Part shown: piece by piece, positions 6,826-12,858 of the stretch
How positions within the stretch are numbered: position 1 is the stretch's first letter
Layout: each line of letters starts with the position of its first letter
Assembly: GCA_030146905.1 (NCBI GenBank)
Contig: JASLAV010000083.1
Coordinates: forward strand, 1-18,350
Direction of reading: 5' to 3'
Source: Lentzea sp.
GTDB lineage: Bacteria; Actinomycetota; Actinomycetes; Mycobacteriales; Pseudonocardiaceae
Length of the DNA stretch: 18,350 nt
Position numbers and translations under genes: made by a program
The notes under the pieces: generated by a model
What the model was told of the DNA's origin: nothing
What the model saw: the letters and a program-made list of their open reading frames with translations, nothing else
The model's database searches: none

Positions 6826-8319
6826 TTACGCCTTCGGCACCGTGAGGCTCGAAGGTCCGAAGGTGACGGTCGAGCCGCGTGTCGATTCCGTCAGGTAACG
6901 CGGGTCCACCGTGTCGATCACGAGCGCCAGCCTGCCGCCCGCGCCGACGTTCCACACCGTCGGTTCCAGCTCGACGTCGAGCGTCCGCGTGACGCCGGCA
7001 CCGGTCACCTTGACCGGCTTGTGGGTGACCAGCGCGCCGAGGCCCAGCGGCCCGACCTCGTACAGGTACGCGAACAGCGTGGTCGTCTCCGCGCTGGGCG
7101 TGACCTGCAGCCTGAGCTTCGGCGTGCCCGCGAGCGTCGCGCCGTCCGGGTACCGCGGCCCGCTCCACACACCCGCGACGTTGCGGTCGACGAGCGGCAG
7201 GGAGACGCCGGTCGGGATGTTCAGGAACCCTTGCAGCGCACCGGAGAGCAGGATCGTGCCGCTGTCGGCGACGGTGTTCCAGCCCGCGTGGATGCGCTGG
7301 GCGTCGAGCGGCGCCGTGTCGGTAGCGCCCGCAGGCCACGCGCCGAACTTCCGCCACGTGCCGCCGTTGTTGGGCTTGAGCTGCACCGGCGGCTCGGCGT
7401 CGATGCCGTTGGTGATGCCCTTGACGTAGCGGTCGAACCAGCGGCCCGTGGACTCCCAGATCTCGTTGGGCAGCCCGGCCGCGCCGAAGAGCTCGGCGGT
7501 GGCGTGGTCGCCCGGCGAGAGCATGAGCCGCTTGGGACCGGTGAGCCTGCCGTAGAAGTCCGCGATCTGGCCCGGTGCGAACATGCCGTCGTTCCAGGCG
7601 TTGCCGATCATCACCGCGGTGCCGTTGGCGTTGATCTGATCGATCCTCGAAGCGGCCGACCGCCCGGCGGAGATCGGCACGACCTCGGAGAACCTGCCGT
7701 CGCGGTAGGCGTCCTCCGCCTCGTCCAGGACGGGTCCCGGACGACCGGTGGCGTGCCCGGCTGCCAGCAGGACCTCGACGGCCTGCTTGTTCACGGTGCT
7801 GTTCGGGTAGAGCGACCTGGCCAGGTCGGTCCACGTGCTCAGCGCCGCGACGGCCTTGACGCGCCTGTCGGTGGCGGCGGCGAGCAGCGACTGCCCGGCA
7901 CCGTAGGAGATCCCGGCGACGCCGACCTTGCCGCTGTCGGCACGGGCGTTCGCGATCGCCCAGTCGATGACCTCGCTGACGTCGCCGACGGTGTCGGGCC
8001 CGGCGATGTCGATCTCGCCGCCGGAGTCCCAGAAGCCGCGGCTGGTGTAGCTGACCACGACGTAGCCGGACTGCTTGGCGAGCCTGGCGGCCGCGCCGAC
8101 GTACTCGATGTTGGGGACCGCCCAGCTGGACGGCATGACGAGCAACGGGAAGGGACCGTCGCCGATCCCGGTCGGTTCGACGACGAACGCCTTCAGCGCG
8201 GTGCCGCCGACGCCGGGGATCGACCGGTACGAGATCTGGTGTCCGGGCGCCGCGACGGCGGCCGGGGCACCGAGCAGGGTTGTGAGCAGTGCCAGAACCA
8301 GAACAAGTGATCGTCGCAC
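6826..8319 (-). CDS. Secreted CocE/NonD-family (peptidase S15-like) alpha/beta hydrolase
   Basis: A 497-residue exported serine hydrolase. Residues 1-24 form a Sec-type signal peptide: MRRS, a leucine/valine/alanine-rich core, and cleavage near AVAA-PG. GISYGAGQS at about 136-144 is the nucleophile elbow (Ser138). PSSWAVPNIEY and SYTSRGFWDSGGEID are typical of X-Pro dipeptidyl-peptidase/CocE-type enzymes. A cap region follows, with NAWNDGMFAP and SPGDHATAE likely giving the Asp and His of the triad. A C-terminal beta-rich domain (PepX_C-like, about 340-495) ends the protein. Substrate unknown: peptide or acyl ester. GTG 8319 has AAGGAGG (8326-8332) six bases upstream, one of the best ribosome-binding sites in the window. 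It is divergent from the folP relic across a palindrome-rich 117-bp region. Confidence 0.85.
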   Translation of the reverse strand: MRRSLVLVLALLTTLLGAPAAVAAPGHQISYRSIPGVGGTALKAFVVEPTGIGDGPFPLLVMPSSWAVPNIEYVGAAARLAKQSGYVVVSYTSRGFWDSGGEIDIAGPDTVGDVSEVIDWAIANARADSGKVGVAGISYGAGQSLLAAATDRRVKAVAALSTWTDLARSLYPNSTVNKQAVEVLLAAGHATGRPGPVLDEAEDAYRDGRFSEVVPISAGRSAASRIDQINANGTAVMIGNAWNDGMFAPGQIADFYGRLTGPKRLMLSPGDHATAELFGAAGLPNEIWESTGRWFDRYVKGITNGIDAEPPVQLKPNNGGTWRKFGAWPAGATDTAPLDAQRIHAGWNTVADSGTILLSGALQGFLNIPTGVSLPLVDRNVAGVWSGPRYPDGATLAGTPKLRLQVTPSAETTTLFAYLYEVGPLGLGALVTHKPVKVTGAGVTRTLDVELEPTVWNVGAGGRLALVIDTVDPRYLTESTRGSTVTFGPSSLTVPKA

Positions 8320-8335
8320 GCTGGTCCTCCTTGAC

Positions 8336-8351
8336 CATGACGTAGATCACA
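8336..8351 (-). promoter_or_regulatory. CRP/GlxR-like operator upstream of the secreted hydrolase
   Basis: On the minus strand the 16-mer reads TGTGATCTACGTCATG. Against the actinobacterial CRP/GlxR consensus TGTGANNTANNTCACA it matches the left arm, the central TA and TCA of the right arm. It lies 17 bp upstream of the hydrolase GTG, just ahead of the ribosome-binding site, so it could act as a repressor site or roadblock. Confidence 0.5.
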
Positions 8352-8379
8352 CAGGGTTGTTGCCCGGGAGTTAAGCAGG

Positions 8380-8399
8380 TTGCTACTCATGGGTAGCAA
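8380..8399. promoter_or_regulatory. 20-bp near-perfect palindrome (likely operator)
   Basis: Half-sites TTGCTAC (8380-8386) and GTAGCAA (8393-8399) are perfect inverted repeats. The central TCATGG adds two more complementary pairs, so nine of ten base pairs are symmetric. Its size and symmetry resemble TetR- or GntR-type operators. It sits midway between the divergent hydrolase and folP-relic genes. The binding protein is unknown; the nearby HTH_42 protein is not an obvious candidate. Confidence 0.6.
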
Positions 8400-8404
8400 G
8401 AAGC

Positions 8405-8420
8405 TGTGAGTGAGGTCACT
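8405..8420 (+). promoter_or_regulatory. CRP-like operator overlapping the promoter of the folP relic/gpgS
   Basis: TGTGA (8405-8409), six bases, then TCACT (8416-8420) matches nine of the ten fixed bases of the CRP consensus TGTGA-N6-TCACA. It ends three bases before the TACGCT -10 box and is centred about 24 bases upstream of the predicted leaderless start. Binding there would be expected to block RNA polymerase. Confidence 0.6.
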
Positions 8421-8423
8421 GTC

Positions 8424-8439
8424 TACGCTGGGTGGTGTG
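8424..8439 (+). promoter_or_regulatory. Leaderless promoter -10 box for the folP relic/gpgS operon
   Basis: TACGCT (8424-8429) fits TANNNT and ends seven bases before GTG 8437. There is no Shine-Dalgarno sequence, which is consistent with a leaderless transcript carrying both genes. Confidence 0.6.
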
Positions 8440-8775
8440 AACCGATTCCGCGTCAGTGAGCTGCCGACAGACCGCGCGCTGGTCATTGCTCATCTGACCA
8501 GCGCGGACGCGGTGGCGCAGGCCGTCGCCGACGGTGCCGACGTGATCGAGTTCGACGGGGAGCTGGACCTGCCGCCGCTCGGCGAGGCGGTGGACGCCGC
8601 GACGATCCCCGCGGGGGACGAGGACTTCACCCTCGCGGCTGCGACAGTGGCCGCGATGTCCGGAGCACGCGCCGTGCGCGCGTCCGACGTGAGGCAGGCG
8701 AGGAAGGTCGTGGAGATGGTCGCGAGCGTGACGGGCACCCGTCCGCCGGCGCGTGCGGTGCGGGCGCTCGCCTGA
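8437..8775 (+). CDS. Miniature dihydropteroate-synthase-like protein (FolP2 relic)
   Basis: A 112-residue protein that looks like the two ends of a FolP2-type dihydropteroate synthase joined after loss of the middle. The N-terminal part RALVIAHLTSADAVAQAVADG lies where FolP has LVMGIVNxTPDSF and the first helix; GADVIEFDGELDLPP lies where FolP has the IDVGGESTRPG loop. The C-terminal part (about 65-112) contains TLAAATVAAMSGARAVRASDV and TRPPARAVRALA, closely resembling FolP2 C-termini. Key residues are gone: the Asn of VNxTPDSF is missing, GGESTRPG is not conserved, and the R-x-H of the phosphate site is R-A-S. Full FolP2 is about 280-320 residues, so catalysis is not expected. The frame is intact, has its own promoter, and overlaps gpgS by one base (TGATG). 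In mycobacteria folP2 precedes gpgS, supporting this origin. A new function is possible but unproven. Confidence 0.75.
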   Translation: MNRFRVSELPTDRALVIAHLTSADAVAQAVADGADVIEFDGELDLPPLGEAVDAATIPAGDEDFTLAAATVAAMSGARAVRASDVRQARKVVEMVASVTGTRPPARAVRALA

Positions 8776-9686
8776 TGCTGCCCGCCGTCGAAGCCTGGTT
8801 CACCTCGCACACCTGGCAACAGCCGTCGTGGACACCTGCCGAGCTGGTCGCGTTGAAGCGCGGCCGCACGGTGTCCGTGGTGCTGCCCGCGCTGAACGAG
8901 GAGTCGACCGTCGGTGACGTCGTCGCCGTCGTCCGGCCGTTGCTCGGGACGCTCGTCGACGAGCTCGTGGTGGTGGACTCCGGCTCGACCGACCGCACGG
9001 TGGAGGTCGCCGCGGCCGCCGGCGCGCGGGTGGTGCTGCGGTCCGACGTCGTGCCGTGGCTGGAACCGCTGCCCGGCAAGGGCGAGGTGCTGTGGCGGTC
9101 GCTGGCCGCGACCACCGGTGACCTGGTCGTCTTCCTCGACTCGGACCTGGTGGACCCGGAGACGGCGTTCGTGACGGCGCTGCTGGGACCGTTGCTGCTC
9201 GACGCCGATGTCCACCTGGTGAAGGGGTTCTACCGGCGGCCGTTGCGGTTGGAGAGCAGCGGTGGCGGCAGGGTGACCGAGCTGGTGGCACGGCCGTTGC
9301 TGAACACGTTGCGGCCGGAGCTCTCCGGTGTCGTGCAACCGCTCGGCGGTGAGTACGCGGCCACCCGGTCCTTCCTGGAGTCCGTCCCGTTCGCGGCGGG
9401 GTACGGCGTGGAGATCGGGCTGTTGCTGGACGTGCACCGGATCTACGGGCTGTCCGCGCTGGCCCAGGTGAACCTGGGTGTGCGCAAGCACCGCAACCGG
9501 TCGCTGCTGCAGCTCGGCGTGATGTCCTCGCAGATCATGGGAACGGCGCTGGCCCGGTGCGGTGTGCCGCTCGAAGCCGGTCCGCTGACGCAGTTCGTGC
9601 AGGTCGGCGGTGAGTGGCTACCGGACTCGACCGACGTGCTCGTGGCCGATCGGCCCCCGATGGCGCACGTGGTCGAAGAGGGCTAG
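8775..9686 (+). CDS. gpgS: Glucosyl-3-phosphoglycerate synthase GpgS
   Basis: A GT-A fold, GT81-family glycosyltransferase. It transfers glucose from a nucleotide sugar to 3-phosphoglycerate, the first step toward glucosylglycerate and methylglucose lipopolysaccharide. It is 303 residues. Visible motifs: TVSVVLPALNEESTVGDVV (about 32-50), VVVDSGSTDRT (about 65-75), the metal-binding DSD at 122-124 within FLDSDLVDP, LVKGFYRRPL, and QPLGGEYAATRSFLESVPFAAGYGVEIGLL. VRKHRNRSL and the RPPMA tail match the end of mycobacterial GpgS. The ATG overlaps the stop of the folP relic by one base, so translation is probably coupled. Its last 69 bases overlap the 3' end of convergent cydC. Confidence 0.93.
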   Translation: MLPAVEAWFTSHTWQQPSWTPAELVALKRGRTVSVVLPALNEESTVGDVVAVVRPLLGTLVDELVVVDSGSTDRTVEVAAAAGARVVLRSDVVPWLEPLPGKGEVLWRSLAATTGDLVVFLDSDLVDPETAFVTALLGPLLLDADVHLVKGFYRRPLRLESSGGGRVTELVARPLLNTLRPELSGVVQPLGGEYAATRSFLESVPFAAGYGVEIGLLLDVHRIYGLSALAQVNLGVRKHRNRSLLQLGVMSSQIMGTALARCGVPLEAGPLTQFVQVGGEWLPDSTDVLVADRPPMAHVVEEG

Positions 9687-10919
9687 CTGTTCGGTCCGGT
9701 GCGTCACGACCAGTGCCGTGCCGCGGCAGTCGTCCAGGACCTTGCCCAGCACGCGGTCCGCCTGGTCCGGGTCGAGTCCCTCGGTGGGTTCGTCGAGGAG
9801 CAGGACCTCCGGGCGGGCCAGCACCGACCTGGCGAGGACCAGCCGCTGGCGCTGACCGCCGGAGATCTCCTCGCCCCGTTCGCCGACGACCTGGTCCCAG
9901 TCGAGGTCCAGCTCGGCGATCCCGGCCGCCCTGTCCAGTTCCTCCTGCGTGGCACCGGGTTTGGCCAGCAGGACGTTGGTGCGGACCGTGGTGTGGAAGA
10001 CGTGGGCGTCCGCGAGCGCGCCCCCGCTCGGCTCCAGTCGGTGCGCGACGGCGTTGAGCAACGTCGTCTTGCCGGAGCCGCTCGGGCCGACGATCGCCGT
10101 CTTTCCCTCCAGCACGGGGATTTCCGCGGTGTGTGACGGCTCCGGTTCGTCGACGGGCTCCTGCGCGGGCCGGGTCATCGTCGCCAGCGGGACGGTGATC
10201 TCGAACGTCGCGATGGCGGCCATGATCACCCAGGCCGGCTCGTGCTGGGCGAGCATCAGCAGTGCCGCGCCGAACTGGACGGCGATCGCCAGCGAGGTGA
10301 GGTCGCGGGTGCGTTCCTCGCGCGACAGGGTCTTCGCGGTCGCGGTGGCTTCGGAGAGCTTCTCGTCGAACAGGCCGTAGGCGATCAGTTCTTCTTTGCT
10401 GTGCACCAGTTCGGTGGTTTGTTCGGTCAGCCTGGCGCGCAACGGGGTGAGGTCCCGCGGTTTGCGGATGGCGAGCCACGGGAGGACGGCGAGGTTGATC
10501 AGCAGACCGGCGACGAGAGGCAGGGAGAAGCCCGACGCCGCCGCGACGACGGCGCTCACGAACGCCGCGGTGATCCACGGCAGGGTGGTGCGGAGCTCGG
10601 TGTCCAGGTGCTGGTCGACGTTCGTGACGATGCGGGTCAACGCCGTGCCGGACGGGATGTGGCGGCGGTGCACGAGGTCGTCGTAGACCCGGCCGCGCAG
10701 TTCGACGGCGTCGCTCAGCACAGCTCTGTGGCTGGTCAGGCGTTCGAGGTAGCGCAGGGCGCCCTTGGCGAGCGCCAGCGTGCGCACCGCGACGATCGCC
10801 ACGGTCAGCGCCTGCACCGGAGGGTGCTCGGCGGCCCGCATGACCAGCCAGGTCGCCGTCGCGGTGAGCCCGACGCCCGCCAGTTCGGCGAGCACGCCCA
10901 CGAGGATCGCGAGTCTCAC
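9618..10919 (-). CDS. cydC: CydC-type ABC exporter subunit, shortened
   Basis: One half of the heterodimeric CydDC exporter needed to assemble cytochrome bd. It is 433 residues against about 550 usually. The transmembrane domain starts within TM1 (LAILVGVLAELAGVGLTATATWLV) and contains the CydC-typical VAIVAVRTLALAKGALRYLER. In the nucleotide-binding domain, Walker A GPSGSGKTT (278-286), signature ISGGQ (352-356), Walker B VLLLDE (372-377) and His407 are present. The first beta strands with the adenine-stacking A-loop are missing: a short acidic linker PAQEPVDEPEPSHTAEI leads straight into LEGKTAIVGPSG. The stretch after Walker A is about 25 residues short, and the Q-loop glutamine is replaced (LADAHVF where AQDAHVF is usual). 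The GTG start overlaps the cydD stop (GTGA). The final 69 bases overlap gpgS. Confidence 0.82.
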   Translation of the reverse strand: MRLAILVGVLAELAGVGLTATATWLVMRAAEHPPVQALTVAIVAVRTLALAKGALRYLERLTSHRAVLSDAVELRGRVYDDLVHRRHIPSGTALTRIVTNVDQHLDTELRTTLPWITAAFVSAVVAAASGFSLPLVAGLLINLAVLPWLAIRKPRDLTPLRARLTEQTTELVHSKEELIAYGLFDEKLSEATATAKTLSREERTRDLTSLAIAVQFGAALLMLAQHEPAWVIMAAIATFEITVPLATMTRPAQEPVDEPEPSHTAEIPVLEGKTAIVGPSGSGKTTLLNAVAHRLEPSGGALADAHVFHTTVRTNVLLAKPGATQEELDRAAGIAELDLDWDQVVGERGEEISGGQRQRLVLARSVLARPEVLLLDEPTEGLDPDQADRVLGKVLDDCRGTALVVTHRTEQLALFDHVRHRGPIGHEHVGRVR

Positions 10920-12265
10920 ACCGCCACCACCCTGTCGACCTCGTCCAGCAACGCCGGTCTGTGCGCCACGATCACGGCGGTCCTCCCTCGGGTGAACTCC
11001 CTGGTGGCCGCGAGCACGGCGGCTTCGGTCCCCGCGTCGAGGTGCGCGGTCGGCTCGTCGAGCAGGAACAGCTGTGCGTGCCGCCGGTCCAGCGCTTTGC
11101 CGAGCGCGACCCGTTGCTGCTCGCCGGACGAGAGGTCCGCCGGGACGAGCGTGGGCCGTTGCGGCACCCACGACAGCGCTTCGAGCCACTTCTCGCGGTC
11201 GATCTCGGCCAGGTCGATGCCGCCGACGAGCACCCGGCCGCGGTCGGGCTCCACGAAACCCAGCAGCAGCCCGAGAACCGTGCTCTTGCCGGCACCGCTC
11301 GGGCCGACCAGCGCGATCCGTTCGCCGGGGCGGATGCGCAGCGAGAAGTTTTGGAGGCTGCGGACGCTCACGTCGTCGAACACGATCTCAGCCTGGCCGA
11401 GGTCCGGCGGCTCCTGGCCGGTGTGCTCGACGGTCGTCGGCACCTTGGCAAGGACTTCCCGGCCCTGCGCGCTCGCGTGGAACTGCGCGCCCGCGGCCCG
11501 CAGCGGCAGGAACGCCTCCGGGGCGAGGAAGAGCACGAGCAGCGCGGTGTGCAGCGGCAGTCCGCCGTCCAGCAACCTCAGGCCGACCGGCACGGCGACC
11601 AGGGCCACCGACATCGTCGCGACCAGCTCCAGCACGAACGCCGACAGGAACGCGACCCGCAGCGCCGACATCGTCTCGGTCATGTGCCGCGCGGCCAGCT
11701 CGCGGACCGTCGTGGACTGCGCTTGCGCACGCCCGAACGCCCGCAGCGTCCCGATCCCCTTGACCACGTCGAGGAAGTGCCCGCCCAGCGTCGAGAGAGC
11801 GGCCCACTGGCGTGCCGTCCGCTCACGGGTGTGCGCGCCCACCAACGCGCCGAAGACCGGGATCAACGGCAGCGTCACCAGGATCGTCACAGCGGCCGTC
11901 GGATCGGCGAACGCCAGCCTGGTCACCACAGCGAGCGGCACGACCACGGCCAGGACCTGCATGGGCAGGTAGCCCACGACGTACGGCGTCACGTCGTGCA
12001 CGCCGCGCGTCACCAACGTGGCGACCTCACCGGCGCGCGTGCCGGGGGAGCGCAGGAACGCCTGCCTGAGCCGGGTCCTGGTGCGTTCGGCGGCCCGGTG
12101 CGCCCACTCGCGGTGCACCCACCAGACCAGCACCCGCGCGCCGACGACCAGGCACAGCAGGAGAAACCCCTGACCGCCCGCGAGCACCGACGCCAGGAGC
12201 TCCGCCTGGGCCAGCACCAGGAACGGGATCGGGATCAGCGCGAGGAGATGGCGACGATCGACCAC
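10916..12265 (-). CDS. cydD: CydD-type ABC exporter subunit, shortened
   Basis: Partner of CydC in the exporter required for cytochrome bd biogenesis. It is 449 residues against about 530-590 usually. The membrane domain begins IPIPFLVLAQAELLASVLAGG and includes HREWAHRAAERTRTRLRQAFL and the CydD-like THRERTARQW-equivalent THTRERTARQ region (about 145-152). In the nucleotide-binding domain, Walker A GPSGAGKST (321-329), Q-loop VPQRP (Gln369), signature LSSGE (378-382), Walker B LFLLDE (399-404) and His435 are present. Only eight residues separate the Q-loop glutamine from the signature, where about 45-55 are normal, so the helical subdomain is essentially absent. GTG 12265 is the first plausible start, overlapping cydB by 31 bp without a clear ribosome-binding site. 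A CTG overlapping the cydB stop is an alternative. Confidence 0.8.
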   Translation of the reverse strand: MVDRRHLLALIPIPFLVLAQAELLASVLAGGQGFLLLCLVVGARVLVWWVHREWAHRAAERTRTRLRQAFLRSPGTRAGEVATLVTRGVHDVTPYVVGYLPMQVLAVVVPLAVVTRLAFADPTAAVTILVTLPLIPVFGALVGAHTRERTARQWAALSTLGGHFLDVVKGIGTLRAFGRAQAQSTTVRELAARHMTETMSALRVAFLSAFVLELVATMSVALVAVPVGLRLLDGGLPLHTALLVLFLAPEAFLPLRAAGAQFHASAQGREVLAKVPTTVEHTGQEPPDLGQAEIVFDDVSVRSLQNFSLRIRPGERIALVGPSGAGKSTVLGLLLGFVEPDRGRVLVGGIDLAEIDREKWLEALSWVPQRPTLVPADLSSGEQQRVALGKALDRRHAQLFLLDEPTAHLDAGTEAAVLAATREFTRGRTAVIVAHRPALLDEVDRVVAV

Positions 12266-12858
12266 TGCAGCACCACCACCAGCGGGATGACCGGGATCGC
12301 GACCCAGGCGAGCGGGACGAGCGTGTCGGAGTGCGCCATCAGCCCGGTGACGTCGATCGAGCTGAACGCCAGCGGGATCGGCAGCGCGCAGAGCAGCGCG
12401 GTCACCGGGAACAGCGTCCACCGCCGGTTCTGGAACACCCAGCCGTGCACGGCGAACAGCACCGGCATCACCAGTGCCACGAACCACGGCGCGTGCAGCA
12501 GGTGCGCCAGGAACAGGCCCCAGCCGGCGGACACCATCAGCGCGCCGCTGAACACGAGCCACCACCACAGCCGCAGCTGCACGGCCGCCATGAACAGCAC
12601 CAGCCCGGCCAGGAGGAGCGTGAACACCGAGTGCGCGCCGGACAGCAGTTCCCCTTCCAGGCGCGGGAACGCCGCGAACAGGACACCGATCGCGGCCACC
12701 AGCCACACCTCGTTGCCCAGGAAGAACGGCGTCATCCGGTGCAGCGCCACCTCGCGGCGGCGGAACGGCAGCAGCAACCCGGTGCCGTAGTCGAAGCCGG
12801 CCAGCGCGAAGTAGCCGGCGGTCAGCGTGCCGAGCACGACGAGCCAGAGCGTTTCCAT
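12235..12858 (-). CDS. cydB: Cytochrome bd oxidase subunit II, shortened
   Basis: Membrane partner of CydA in the terminal oxidase. Identified from METLWLVVLGTLTAGYFALA followed by the CydB signature GFDYGTGLLLPF (Asp23), and TPFFLGNEVWLVAAIGVLFAAFP with the conserved NEVWL. It is only 207 residues, where CydB is usually 330-380. About seven hydrophobic segments can be counted (near 4-24, 45-66, 75-95, 98-122, 124-143, 147-165, 180-204) instead of nine. The missing part lies in the middle and late helices; the last helix still ends PLVVVLQWSIVA as in the family. ATG 12858 shares one base with the cydA stop (TGATG). Neighbours make the cyd assignment firm; whether it forms a working oxidase is not certain. 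Confidence 0.82.
   Translation of the reverse strand: METLWLVVLGTLTAGYFALAGFDYGTGLLLPFRRREVALHRMTPFFLGNEVWLVAAIGVLFAAFPRLEGELLSGAHSVFTLLLAGLVLFMAAVQLRLWWWLVFSGALMVSAGWGLFLAHLLHAPWFVALVMPVLFAVHGWVFQNRRWTLFPVTALLCALPIPLAFSSIDVTGLMAHSDTLVPLAWVAIPVIPLVVVLQWSIVAISSR

Noticed and set aside
6250..8310. 686-codon plus-strand open frame opposite the secreted hydrolase and HTH_42 genes
   Set aside because: Composition is typical of a frame shadow (Arg/Asp/Val-rich, no motifs), and the minus strand encodes clear families.
9618..12265. cydD and cydC as pseudogenes
   Set aside because: Both have intact frames, Walker A, Walker B, signature and H-loop residues, and preserved start/stop overlaps. They are kept as genes with unusual deletions.
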